Assembly (NCBI GenBank): GCA_023392125.1
Contig: JAEVZS010000014.1
Span: 1 to 56,311, forward strand
Reading direction: 5' to 3'
From: Bacteroidota bacterium
GTDB lineage: Bacteria; Bacteroidota; Bacteroidia; Cytophagales; Cytophagaceae
Length of the DNA: 56,311 bases
Made by a program: the position numbers and the translations under genes
Notes under the pieces: generated by a model
Seen by the model: only the letters and a program-made list of their open reading frames with translations
Told to the model about the DNA's origin: nothing
Databases searched by the model: none
Shown: piece by piece, positions 50,291-56,311 of the stretch
Layout: each line of letters begins with the position of its first letter
Numbering within the stretch: the stretch's first letter is position 1

Positions 50291-52267
50291 TTAGAAATCC
50301 AACAAATCTTTCATTTTCATACGCAAACGTTCTTTAGGCAGGAAGTTATCCTCCAGCTTTCCGGCAAATGGTACAGGAGTATCCAATGCTCCTGCCCGCA
50401 TTACCGGAGCATCCAGAAACTGAAAAAGATATTCCGCAACCCATGCGGCAATCTCACCGCTTACACTTCCGGTGAGCGTATCCTCATTTGCGATCAGCAC
50501 CTTTCCCGTTTTACGGATACTTCGCTCTATGGTTTCCTTATCCATGGGTACCAGCGTACGCAAATCAATCAGATCGGCCGATATTCCCGTTTCATCAATC
50601 AGAGAAGCAGCCCAGTGCACCGGCAGCCCGAAAGTGATTATGGTCAGATCATTGCCTTCCCTGACAAGCCGGGCTTTGCCAGGTTCTATCGTATAATATT
50701 CGTCAGGAATATCCTCGCTGACCGAACGGTAAAGATATTTATGCTCAAAGAAAAGAACCGGATTGGGATCTTCCAATGCGGCATTGAGCAAGCCTTTGGC
50801 ATCGTAGGGACTGGAAGGATACATGATTTTCAATCCGGGCGTGGTAAAAAACCAGGCTTCATTGGTCTGAGAGTGAAAGGGCCCGGCTCCCACTCCGGCA
50901 CCGCAGGGCATACGGATTACAACATCTGCATTCTGCCCCCACCGGTAATGAGACTTGGCGAGATTATTAACAATCTGATTAAACCCGGAGCTTACAAAAT
51001 CGGCAAACTGCATTTCGACCATGGATTTGTAGCCACATATGGACAGGCCAAGGGCTGTACCAAGGATGGCAGACTCACACAAGGGTGTATTTCTGACCCT
51101 GGATTTGCCAAAACGCTGAACAAAGCCTTCGGTTATCTTAAAGACCCCTCCGTATTCGGCGATATCCTGCCCCATAAGAATCAGACGGTCATAACGCTCC
51201 ATACTCTGGGCCAGCGCATCTGACAAGGCATCGACAAACCTGCGGGAAGAGCGGTTGCCTGTTTCCGGTCCGGCCGGCCTGAAATCATACGGCATAAATA
51301 CATCTCCCAGCTCCTCCTGCTCATCACCATCAGGCTGAGGCTCTTCTTTCAGGGCTTTCCATGCCTGATCGATTTCTTCTTTCAGCGCGCTTTTTATTTC
51401 ATCGGCTTCTTTGCCGGTGAGAAAGCCTTTATCGATCATAAACAGCTCATAGTTGTGTATCGGATCTCTGGCAGCCCACTGACCAAGCAGATCTGCCGGC
51501 ACATATTTGGTACCAGATGCTTCTTCATGACCCCGCATACGAAAAGTCATGGCTTCTACCAGGCATGGTCTGGGATTTTGCCTAAGATCTTCGGCCAGTG
51601 TCTGTATAGTCGTGTATACTTCAAGAAGATTGTTGCCGTCTATCCGTATGGCATCGATACCATATCCTATGCCCTTGTCTGTAAAGCTACTGCAGCAAAA
51701 CTGCTCCGAATTAGGGGTGGAAAGACCGTATCCATTATTTTCGATAAGAAAAATCACGGGAAGCTTCCATACTGCCGCGACATTTACTGCTTCATGAAAA
51801 TCTCCTTCGCTGGTACCTCCATCTCCTGAAAAAACAAGCGTTACCTTCTTTTCTCCGGACAGCCGGGCAGCCAGCGCAATGCCATCAGCTACCGCAAGCT
51901 GAGGACCGAGATGCGATATCATGCCCACAATATGGTGCTCCCGGCTGCCAAAATGAAAGGATCTGTCGCGTCCTTTCGTATAGCCGCTTTTCTTACCCTG
52001 AAACTGGGCAAACAGACGTAACAGCGGCATATTCCGGCCTGTAAAAATTCCGAGATTACGATGCAGCGGCAATATGTACTCATCCGGATTAAGGGCATTG
52101 ACCGCTCCTACCGATATGGCTTCCTGACCGATACCGGAAAACCATTTGCTGATTTCCCCCTGCCGCAGCAAGATCAGCATCTTTTCTTCAATAAGCCGGG
52201 GCTTTACCAATTGCCTGTACAGGTACACCAGCCGGTCTTTTCCGATACCTTCGTAGTTGAAATCCAT
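50291..52267 (-). CDS. Fused alpha/beta E1 of a branched-chain 2-oxo acid dehydrogenase
   Basis: Thiamine-diphosphate-dependent decarboxylase that starts the oxidation of 2-oxo acids, with the alpha and beta subunits in one chain of 658 residues. I place the start at the ATG at 52267; the frame extends to a TTG at 52279. The alpha part (about 1 to 320) has the thiamine motif G-D-G-G-T-S-E-G-D-F-H-E-A-V-N and E-N-N-G-Y-G-L-S; the beta part (about 335 to 658) has L-M-G-Q-D-I-A-E-Y-G-G-V-F and the transketolase C-domain. The likely substrates are branched-chain 2-oxo acids, as in 2-oxoisovalerate dehydrogenase. The E2 subunit is not in the window; E3 is at 45.1 kb. Confidence 0.9.
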   Translation of the reverse strand: MDFNYEGIGKDRLVYLYRQLVKPRLIEEKMLILLRQGEISKWFSGIGQEAISVGAVNALNPDEYILPLHRNLGIFTGRNMPLLRLFAQFQGKKSGYTKGRDRSFHFGSREHHIVGMISHLGPQLAVADGIALAARLSGEKKVTLVFSGDGGTSEGDFHEAVNVAAVWKLPVIFLIENNGYGLSTPNSEQFCCSSFTDKGIGYGIDAIRIDGNNLLEVYTTIQTLAEDLRQNPRPCLVEAMTFRMRGHEEASGTKYVPADLLGQWAARDPIHNYELFMIDKGFLTGKEADEIKSALKEEIDQAWKALKEEPQPDGDEQEELGDVFMPYDFRPAGPETGNRSSRRFVDALSDALAQSMERYDRLILMGQDIAEYGGVFKITEGFVQRFGKSRVRNTPLCESAILGTALGLSICGYKSMVEMQFADFVSSGFNQIVNNLAKSHYRWGQNADVVIRMPCGAGVGAGPFHSQTNEAWFFTTPGLKIMYPSSPYDAKGLLNAALEDPNPVLFFEHKYLYRSVSEDIPDEYYTIEPGKARLVREGNDLTIITFGLPVHWAASLIDETGISADLIDLRTLVPMDKETIERSIRKTGKVLIANEDTLTGSVSGEIAAWVAEYLFQFLDAPVMRAGALDTPVPFAGKLEDNFLPKERLRMKMKDLLDF

Positions 52268-52338
52268 AGACACATCCAATAAAAGCGTACGTCGTTCTGT
52301 TTTTACTAAAAAAAACGGTAAAACTTAATTTCAACAAG

Positions 52339-52346
52339 TATATTTG
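52339..52346 (+). promoter_or_regulatory. Possible -7 box of the M16 peptidase gene
   Basis: TATATTTG fits TAnnTTTG and would place the transcription start near 52353, exactly at the foot of the hairpin that follows. No TTG is found at the usual upstream distance. Confidence 0.4.
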
Positions 52347-52352
52347 CCTATT

Positions 52353-52382
52353 ACTTGTTCGCAGGAGCAAGTTTATTTTTTT
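52353..52382 (+). promoter_or_regulatory. Hairpin plus T run in the leader of the M16 peptidase gene
   Basis: ACTTGTTC pairs with GAGCAAGT (8 bp with one G-T pair) around a GCAG loop, followed by TTATTTTTTT. It has the form of a terminator but lies between the probable promoter and the start codon, so it may be an attenuator or a 5'-end stabiliser. Confidence 0.4.
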
Positions 52383-52411
52383 AGCCGGATTATAAAAACT
52401 TTTACACTGAA

Positions 52412-53647
52412 ATGATCCATTATAACTCATTTACACTCGACAACGGACTTACTGTCATCGTGCATGAAGATCATACTACTCCTACGGCAGTAGTCAACAT
52501 ACTATACAATGTAGGGAGCCGGGATGAGCGCGAGGACAAAACCGGGTTTGCGCATCTCTTCGAACATCTGATGTTTGGCGGATCAAAGCATATCGGCTCT
52601 TTTGACGAGCCTCTGGAAAAAGTGGGCGGAGAAAACAACGCCTTTACCTCACCGGATATTACCAATTATTATATTACCCTTCCGGCCAATAATCTTGAAA
52701 CGGCGTTCTGGCTGGAATCAGACCGCATGCTCAGCCTGAGCTTTGACCCGAAGGTGCTAGAAGTACAGCGCAATGTGGTGATCGAGGAGTTCAAGCAGCG
52801 CTATCTCAACCAGCCTTACGGAGATGTATGGCTCAAGCTGCGCCCTCTTTCATACCAGGTCCACCCCTATCGCTGGGCCACGATCGGCAAAGAGATCAGT
52901 CATATTGAAAACGCAGGCATGGACGATGTCAGGAATTTCTTTTACAAGTTTTATATTCCCAACAATGCCATAATGGTCGTAGCAGGCGGAGTAAAAACGG
53001 AAGAAGTAAAACGTCTGGCAGACAAATGGTTCGGACCGATACCGGCAGGCGCTCCCTATCATCGTGCACTACCGGCCGAGCCCGTACAGACAGAGGCCCG
53101 CAGACTGGATGTGTCGGCCAGCGTGCCCCTCAATGCCTGGTACCGCACCTACCATATGGGAAGCCGTATGGATCAGGACTACCACGCCAGCGATCTGCTT
53201 TCGGATATGCTGGGCAGGGGAAAGTCTTCCCGGCTGTATGAACGGCTGGTCAAGGAAAAAGAGCTGTTCAATTCCATCAGCTCCAGTGTCATCGGATCGT
53301 TTGAGCCGGGCCTGCTGATCATCGGTGGCAAGCTCAATGATAACTACAGCATCGAAGACGGCGAAAAAGCAGTTGACGAAATTATTGAAGAGCTTTTGTC
53401 TGAATCTGTACCCGAACAGGAGCTCAGCAAAGTAAAAAACCAGGCAGAATCAACCATGGCTTTTGATGAAGTGGAGCTGCTGAACAAGGCCATGAATCTT
53501 GCTACCTATACCCTGCTGGGAGATACGGAGCTGATCAACCGCGAAGCGGACAAAGTCGCTGCGGTAACCTCTGGCGATATTGATGCAGTCAAGCACAAGA
53601 TACTGCGAAAGGAAAACAGCAATACATTATATTATCATAAAGCATAA
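52412..53647 (+). CDS. M16 family zinc peptidase
   Basis: Insulinase-type zinc protease of 411 residues. The inverted zinc motif H-L-F-E-H is at residues 48 to 52, with the third ligand among the glutamates of V-V-I-E-E-F (about 125), and both the catalytic N-terminal domain and the inactive-type C-terminal domain are present. No signal peptide is visible, so the site of action may be the cytoplasm, although related enzymes in the phylum are exported. The second subunit-type M16 protein (lacking the zinc motif) is often adjacent in other genomes but is not seen here. It is followed by ispF after 20 bases. Confidence 0.92.
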   Translation: MIHYNSFTLDNGLTVIVHEDHTTPTAVVNILYNVGSRDEREDKTGFAHLFEHLMFGGSKHIGSFDEPLEKVGGENNAFTSPDITNYYITLPANNLETAFWLESDRMLSLSFDPKVLEVQRNVVIEEFKQRYLNQPYGDVWLKLRPLSYQVHPYRWATIGKEISHIENAGMDDVRNFFYKFYIPNNAIMVVAGGVKTEEVKRLADKWFGPIPAGAPYHRALPAEPVQTEARRLDVSASVPLNAWYRTYHMGSRMDQDYHASDLLSDMLGRGKSSRLYERLVKEKELFNSISSSVIGSFEPGLLIIGGKLNDNYSIEDGEKAVDEIIEELLSESVPEQELSKVKNQAESTMAFDEVELLNKAMNLATYTLLGDTELINREADKVAAVTSGDIDAVKHKILRKENSNTLYYHKA

Positions 53648-53667
53648 TTTTAAAAAAGAAAAACGAC

Positions 53668-54147
53668 ATGAAAATAAGGGTAGGATTTGGTTATGATGTT
53701 CATCAGCTGGCAGAAGGAAGACCGTTGTGGCTGGGCGGCATCAGACTGGAGCATCCTAAAGGCGGGCTGGGACACTCGGACGCCGATGTATTGATACACG
53801 CTATCTGCGATGCGCTGCTGGGTGCAGCAAATCTCCGCGATATCGGGTTTCATTTTGCCAATAATGATCCGGCGTATAAAAATATTGACAGCAAAATCCT
53901 GCTGAAGAAAGTGACTGAGCTGCTGGCAGACAAAGGTTATCGTATCGGAAATATTGACTGCAGCCTGACCCTTGAGGCTCCAAAGATCAACCCTCATATC
54001 CCTGCCATGCAAAAAACGCTGTCATCAGTAATGGAAATAGAGGAAGATGCTGTTTCTATCAAGGCCACTACCAATGAGCAGATGGGATTTGTAGGCCGCG
54101 GAGAAGGGGTATGTGCCTATGCAGTCGCTCTGATTCAGAAGAATTAA
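53668..54147 (+). CDS. ispF: 2-C-methyl-D-erythritol 2,4-cyclodiphosphate synthase
   Basis: Enzyme of the methylerythritol phosphate route to isoprenoids, 159 residues. The zinc-binding D-V-H-Q and G-H-S-D-A-D-V-L-I-H-A-I-C-D-A-L-L-G motifs are intact, as are D-I-G-x-H-F and the C-terminal T-T-N-E-Q-M-G-F. It forms a two-gene unit with the M16 peptidase. Its product feeds menaquinone side-chain synthesis, which ubiE in this window completes. Confidence 0.97.
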   Translation: MKIRVGFGYDVHQLAEGRPLWLGGIRLEHPKGGLGHSDADVLIHAICDALLGAANLRDIGFHFANNDPAYKNIDSKILLKKVTELLADKGYRIGNIDCSLTLEAPKINPHIPAMQKTLSSVMEIEEDAVSIKATTNEQMGFVGRGEGVCAYAVALIQKN

Positions 54148-54185
54148 GCCTCAACTATTCGCAGAAAAAACAATACGGTTCTATA

Positions 54186-54227
54186 AGAGCTTCCGGCACT
54201 CAGTGTGTTCCGGAAGCTCTGTTTTTA
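54186..54227 (+). terminator. Terminator of ispF
   Basis: AGAGCTTCCGG pairs perfectly with CCGGAAGCTCT (11 bp, 13-base loop), then G and five T residues. The right arm overlaps the last codons of the small convergent gene. Confidence 0.9.
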
Positions 54228-54454
54228 TGCAAAACAGGCAAAATGGACAGCTGCTCCTTATTGCCGATCTTATCCATGAGGGCAAAAGCGATCGATTCAT
54301 CCGGACACATCCCTGTAAATGCCAGCATATGTATCTTATTGTTCATATCCTTTAAGGTGCCGATTTTATAGCCGGGATCTTCAAATACGGTTATGTTCAA
54401 ATGGCCGATGGCTTCTCCGTAGCGATTGAGCAGGGTATATTGTCTGTTTCCCAT
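54200..54454 (-). CDS. Small protein of unknown function, divergent from an HTH gene
   Basis: An 84-residue protein that I do not recognise. The ATG at 54454 (M-G-N-R-Q-Y-T-L-L-N-R-Y-G-E-A-I-G) is a better start than the far upstream one, whose extra residues come from an AT-rich spacer. The sequence has ordinary protein composition with no signal peptide or membrane helix, and one cysteine (T-G-M-C-P-D-E). Its last codons overlap the ispF terminator. It is divergently arranged with the HTH gene, which suggests a regulator and target pair. Confidence 0.5.
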   Translation of the reverse strand: MGNRQYTLLNRYGEAIGHLNITVFEDPGYKIGTLKDMNNKIHMLAFTGMCPDESIAFALMDKIGNKEQLSILPVLHKNRASGTH

Positions 54455-54457
54455 ACA

Positions 54458-54508
54458 AAAATGTAATACAAAACTATCAAATGTAAAATAATATTTACCA
54501 AATGTAAA
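54458..54508. repeat. Three phased ATGTAA repeats in a divergent spacer
   Basis: ATGTAA occurs at 54461, 54481 and 54502, preceded by AAA, CAA and CAA. The spacing of 20 and 21 bases is about two helical turns, so all three lie on one face of the DNA. Read on the minus strand the last two are TACATTTG, which also fits the -7 consensus, and TAGTTTTG (54476 to 54469) is a further match. The region is thus a candidate operator and promoter for the small divergent genes. Confidence 0.5.
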
Positions 54509-54562
54509 ATTATATAAACAAAAATCACAATATAAATTCATTAAAATGAAAGATTTTTGGGC

Positions 54563-54943
54563 ATGGTTCATATCGGCAAAAAAATTGAAGAGGTAGTAAG
54601 GGCTAAGCGAATAGGAATAAGTGAACTGGCCGAACTGATTAATAAAAGCAGACCGCTTGTGTATGATATTTTCGACAGGGAAAGTATCGATACGGCATTG
54701 CTGAAGCGGCTTTCGGAAGTTTTAAATTTTAATTTCTTCGGTCTGTATTTCCCCGGCAATGAGCTCAATGCACAACAGCAGAACCCGCCGCTTAGCAAAG
54801 ACGAGCTGATTGAGCTGTTGAAACGGGAAATTATCGAGAAGAACAAAGCGCTTGACTCTGCTTATGTGGAAATTGAGTACCTGAAAAAAATCATACTGCT
54901 TCTCGAAGAAAAGCTCAAAAGAACAACAGGTGACAATCAATAA
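54563..54943 (+). CDS. HTH regulator with C-terminal coiled coil
   Basis: A 126-residue DNA-binding protein. The ATG at 54563 (M-V-H-I-G-K-K-I-E-E-V-V-R) is preferred over a TTG two codons upstream. Residues about 4 to 58 form a lambda-repressor/XRE-like helix-turn-helix (G-I-S-E-L-A-E-L-I-N-K-S-R-P-L-V-Y-D-I-F), followed by a glutamine-rich linker and a coiled coil (about 74 to 118) that would dimerise it. It is divergent from the 84-residue gene, and the spacer has three phased repeats, which fits autoregulation. There is no sign of phage or mobile genes nearby. Confidence 0.82.
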   Translation: MVHIGKKIEEVVRAKRIGISELAELINKSRPLVYDIFDRESIDTALLKRLSEVLNFNFFGLYFPGNELNAQQQNPPLSKDELIELLKREIIEKNKALDSAYVEIEYLKKIILLLEEKLKRTTGDNQ

Positions 54944-54945
54944 AA

Positions 54946-54974
54946 AACCCCTGCTTTATCTAAAAACAGGGGTT
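54946..54974 (-). terminator. Terminator of gapA
   Basis: AACCCCTG and CAGGGGTT form an 8-bp stem with a 13-base loop, 29 bases after the gapA stop codon. On the minus strand a run of six T residues follows. Confidence 0.88.
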
Positions 54975-55003
54975 CTGATATGCAATCTGAAAAAGCGTCG
55001 CGC

Positions 55004-56011
55004 TTATTTCACAGAGTCAATATACTGGATAAGATCAACCACTTTGTTTGAGTAGCCCCACTCATTGTCGTACCAGCTTACTACTTTTACAAAGTTATCG
55101 TTTAATGAAATACCGGCTTTGGCATCAAAGATAGATGTTCTTGCATCACCAAGGAAATCGGTAGAAACCACTTCGTCTTCCGTATATCCCAGGATACCTT
55201 TCAATTCACCTTCTGAAGCAGCTTTCATAGCGGCTTTGATCGTCTCATAAGAAGCCGGTTTTTCAAGACGGCAGGTCAGGTCAACTACAGAAACGTCAGC
55301 TGTAGGTACTCTGAAGGACATACCTGTCAGCTTGCCTTTCAGCTCGGGAATAACAAGACCTACGGCTTTAGCAGCACCTGTAGAGGAAGGGATGATGTTC
55401 TGATAAGCGCCACGGCCGCCTCTCCAGTCTTTTACAGACGGACCGTCTACCGTCTTCTGGGTAGCTGTCACGGCATGTACAGTAGTCATAAGACCTTCCA
55501 GTATTCCAAACTTATCATTCAATACTTTTGCAATCGGAGCAAGACAGTTGGTTGTACAGGAAGCATTGGAAACGATGTTCATATCGTTTGTATACTTCTT
55601 CTGGTTTACACCCATTACAAACGTCGGCGTGTCATCCTTTGCAGGAGCAGACATTACTACTTTTTTCGCTCCGGCAGCAATATGCTTCTCAGCAGTTTCT
55701 TTAGTCAGAAATAGCCCGGTAGATTCAACCACATAGTCCGCTCCTACCTCATTCCACTTAAGGTTAGCAGGATCTTTCTCAGCAGTAACACGGATGGTGT
55801 TGCCATTAACTACCAGCTGCCCGTTTTTAACTTCGACCTCGCCCTGAAATCTTCCGTGAGTAGAATCATACTTAAGCATATATGCCATATAATCTACATC
55901 AATCAGGTCGTTGATACCTACAATCTGCACATCCGATCTTGTAGAGGCAGCACGAAAAACAAGTCTTCCGATTCGTCCGAAACCGTTTATTCCGACTTTA
56001 ACTTTAGCCAT
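55004..56011 (-). CDS. gapA: Glyceraldehyde-3-phosphate dehydrogenase, type I
   Basis: Glycolytic enzyme, 335 residues. The NAD-binding start G-I-N-G-F-G-R-I-G-R, the catalytic cysteine in S-N-A-S-C-T-T-N-C-L-A-P and the segment W-Y-D-N-E-W-G-Y-S are intact. Residue Asp near position 33 in the cofactor pocket (G-I-N-D-L) favours NAD over NADP. It is a single-gene unit with a promoter and a terminator. Confidence 0.98.
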   Translation of the reverse strand: MAKVKVGINGFGRIGRLVFRAASTRSDVQIVGINDLIDVDYMAYMLKYDSTHGRFQGEVEVKNGQLVVNGNTIRVTAEKDPANLKWNEVGADYVVESTGLFLTKETAEKHIAAGAKKVVMSAPAKDDTPTFVMGVNQKKYTNDMNIVSNASCTTNCLAPIAKVLNDKFGILEGLMTTVHAVTATQKTVDGPSVKDWRGGRGAYQNIIPSSTGAAKAVGLVIPELKGKLTGMSFRVPTADVSVVDLTCRLEKPASYETIKAAMKAASEGELKGILGYTEDEVVSTDFLGDARTSIFDAKAGISLNDNFVKVVSWYDNEWGYSNKVVDLIQYIDSVK

Positions 56012-56049
56012 ATTTTTATAGATAAGTTTATGTTAACAAAATTATCGTA

Positions 56050-56081
56050 CAAACATACAATAAGTACAGGCCAAAATCAAA
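56050..56081 (-). promoter_or_regulatory. Bacteroidota-type promoter of gapA
   Basis: On the minus strand TTTG (56081 to 56078), a 20-base spacer and TATGTTTG (56057 to 56050) match the consensus exactly. The start codon follows about 38 bases further on. Confidence 0.75.
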
Positions 56082-56184
56082 ATTTTTTCCATGTCCATAT
56101 GAGTGAAAAAAAATGAAAAAAAATCATACTTATACTTTGCATTTACGCTTCTGATCTTCTACTTTTGCATCACCATTCAAAAAT

Positions 56185-56256
56185 GGCCCGTTCGTCTAGG
56201 GGTTAGGACGCCAGATTTTCATTCTGGAAACAGGGGTTCGATTCCCCTACGGGCTA
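56185..56256 (+). tRNA. tRNA-Glu (anticodon TTC)
   Basis: A complete cloverleaf: acceptor arm GGCCCGT with ACGGGCT (first pair G-T), D arm with AGGGGTTAGGAC, anticodon arm CCAGA-loop-TCTGG with TTC at 56218 to 56220, and T arm GGGGT-TCGATTC-CCC. The discriminator base is A at 56256; the CCA end is not encoded. It reads codons GAA and GAG. Confidence 0.97.
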
Positions 56257-56258
56257 CT

Positions 56259-56303
56259 AAACCGGACAAATCAGATAAACCATTTGATTGTTCGGTTTTT
56301 TTG
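56259..56303 (+). terminator. Terminator after tRNA-Glu
   Basis: An imperfect stem between AACCGGACAA and TTGTTCGGTT, with further pairing of ATCA and TGAT inside, is followed by seven T residues. Confidence 0.75.
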
Positions 56304-56311
56304 TTTCGTAT

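Noticed and set aside
1..56311. CRISPR array, prophage, insertion sequence or integrative element
   Set aside because: I found no regularly spaced direct repeats with spacers, no transposase, integrase or phage structural gene, and no target-site duplications. The S74-type tail at 28.5 kb belongs to a secreted fibre-like protein, not to a phage cluster. The tRNA-Glu gene at the right edge shows no repeat of its 3' end within the window.

Overview
The window looks like a chromosomal segment of a Bacteroidota bacterium, most likely from the Cytophagales; the order is an inference. The reasons are: a PorT-like component of the type IX secretion system (T9SS); four secreted proteins with T9SS C-terminal sorting domains; promoters of the Bacteroidota type (TTG, about 20 bases, TAnnTTTG); a bacillithiol-linked YtxJ protein; UbiE of menaquinone synthesis; and a fused branched-chain keto acid dehydrogenase E1. 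I see no phage, insertion sequence, CRISPR array or obvious base-composition island. The window starts inside one gene and ends just after a tRNA-Glu gene.

The most coherent block is a nitrogen-oxyanion assimilation locus from about 0.7 to 16.4 kb. On the minus strand a NarX-like membrane histidine kinase and a NarL-like response regulator are followed by an outer-membrane porin and a four-gene nitrate-type ABC transporter (binding lipoprotein, permease, two ATPases). On the plus strand nirB and nirD (NADH nitrite reductase), a MoaC-MoaB fusion, moeA and glutamine-dependent NAD synthase follow closely. The two promoter regions share a 16-base element, TACGTATTTTTAC(G/T)TA, made of two 10-bp-spaced heptamers that fit the NarL heptamer pattern. 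The element sits about 40 bases upstream of the probable start of transcription in both cases. This suggests a nitrate- or nitrite-responsive regulon run by the two-component pair encoded between them. No nitrate reductase and no siroheme synthase are present here, although the molybdenum-cofactor genes imply a molybdoenzyme elsewhere.

From 16.5 to 26.9 kb lie a small membrane protein, two overlapping secreted proteins built of YwqK/MORN-2 type repeats (about 26 and 8 units), an orphan CheY-like receiver, a tail-specific S41 protease, a YceI lipocalin-like protein, a YqaE/Pmp3 peptide and an acyl-CoA synthetase. From 27.2 to 33.1 kb is a group of secreted proteins: an Ig-like T9SS cargo, an S74-chaperone-like fibre protein, and a convergent pair of T9SS cargo proteins that share an N-terminal domain.

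From 33.2 kb onward the content is mostly housekeeping: porT/ubiE, an AI-2E family permease, glycine dehydrogenase, a CtpA-type protease, RuvX, peptide deformylase, a membrane VWA protein, FabG, dihydrolipoamide dehydrogenase, lipoyl synthase, the fused E1 dehydrogenase, an M16 peptidase, IspF and GAPDH. Lpd, LipA, GcvP and the fused E1 together cover parts of lipoate-dependent oxidative decarboxylation, though they are not one operon. Two less ordinary spots lie inside this part: a three-gene operon of a lipoprotein, a very basic GDI-repeat secreted protein and YtxJ (48.8 to 50.2 kb), and a small divergent pair of an HTH regulator and an unknown 84-residue protein that share an AT-rich spacer with three phased repeats (54.2 to 54.9 kb).
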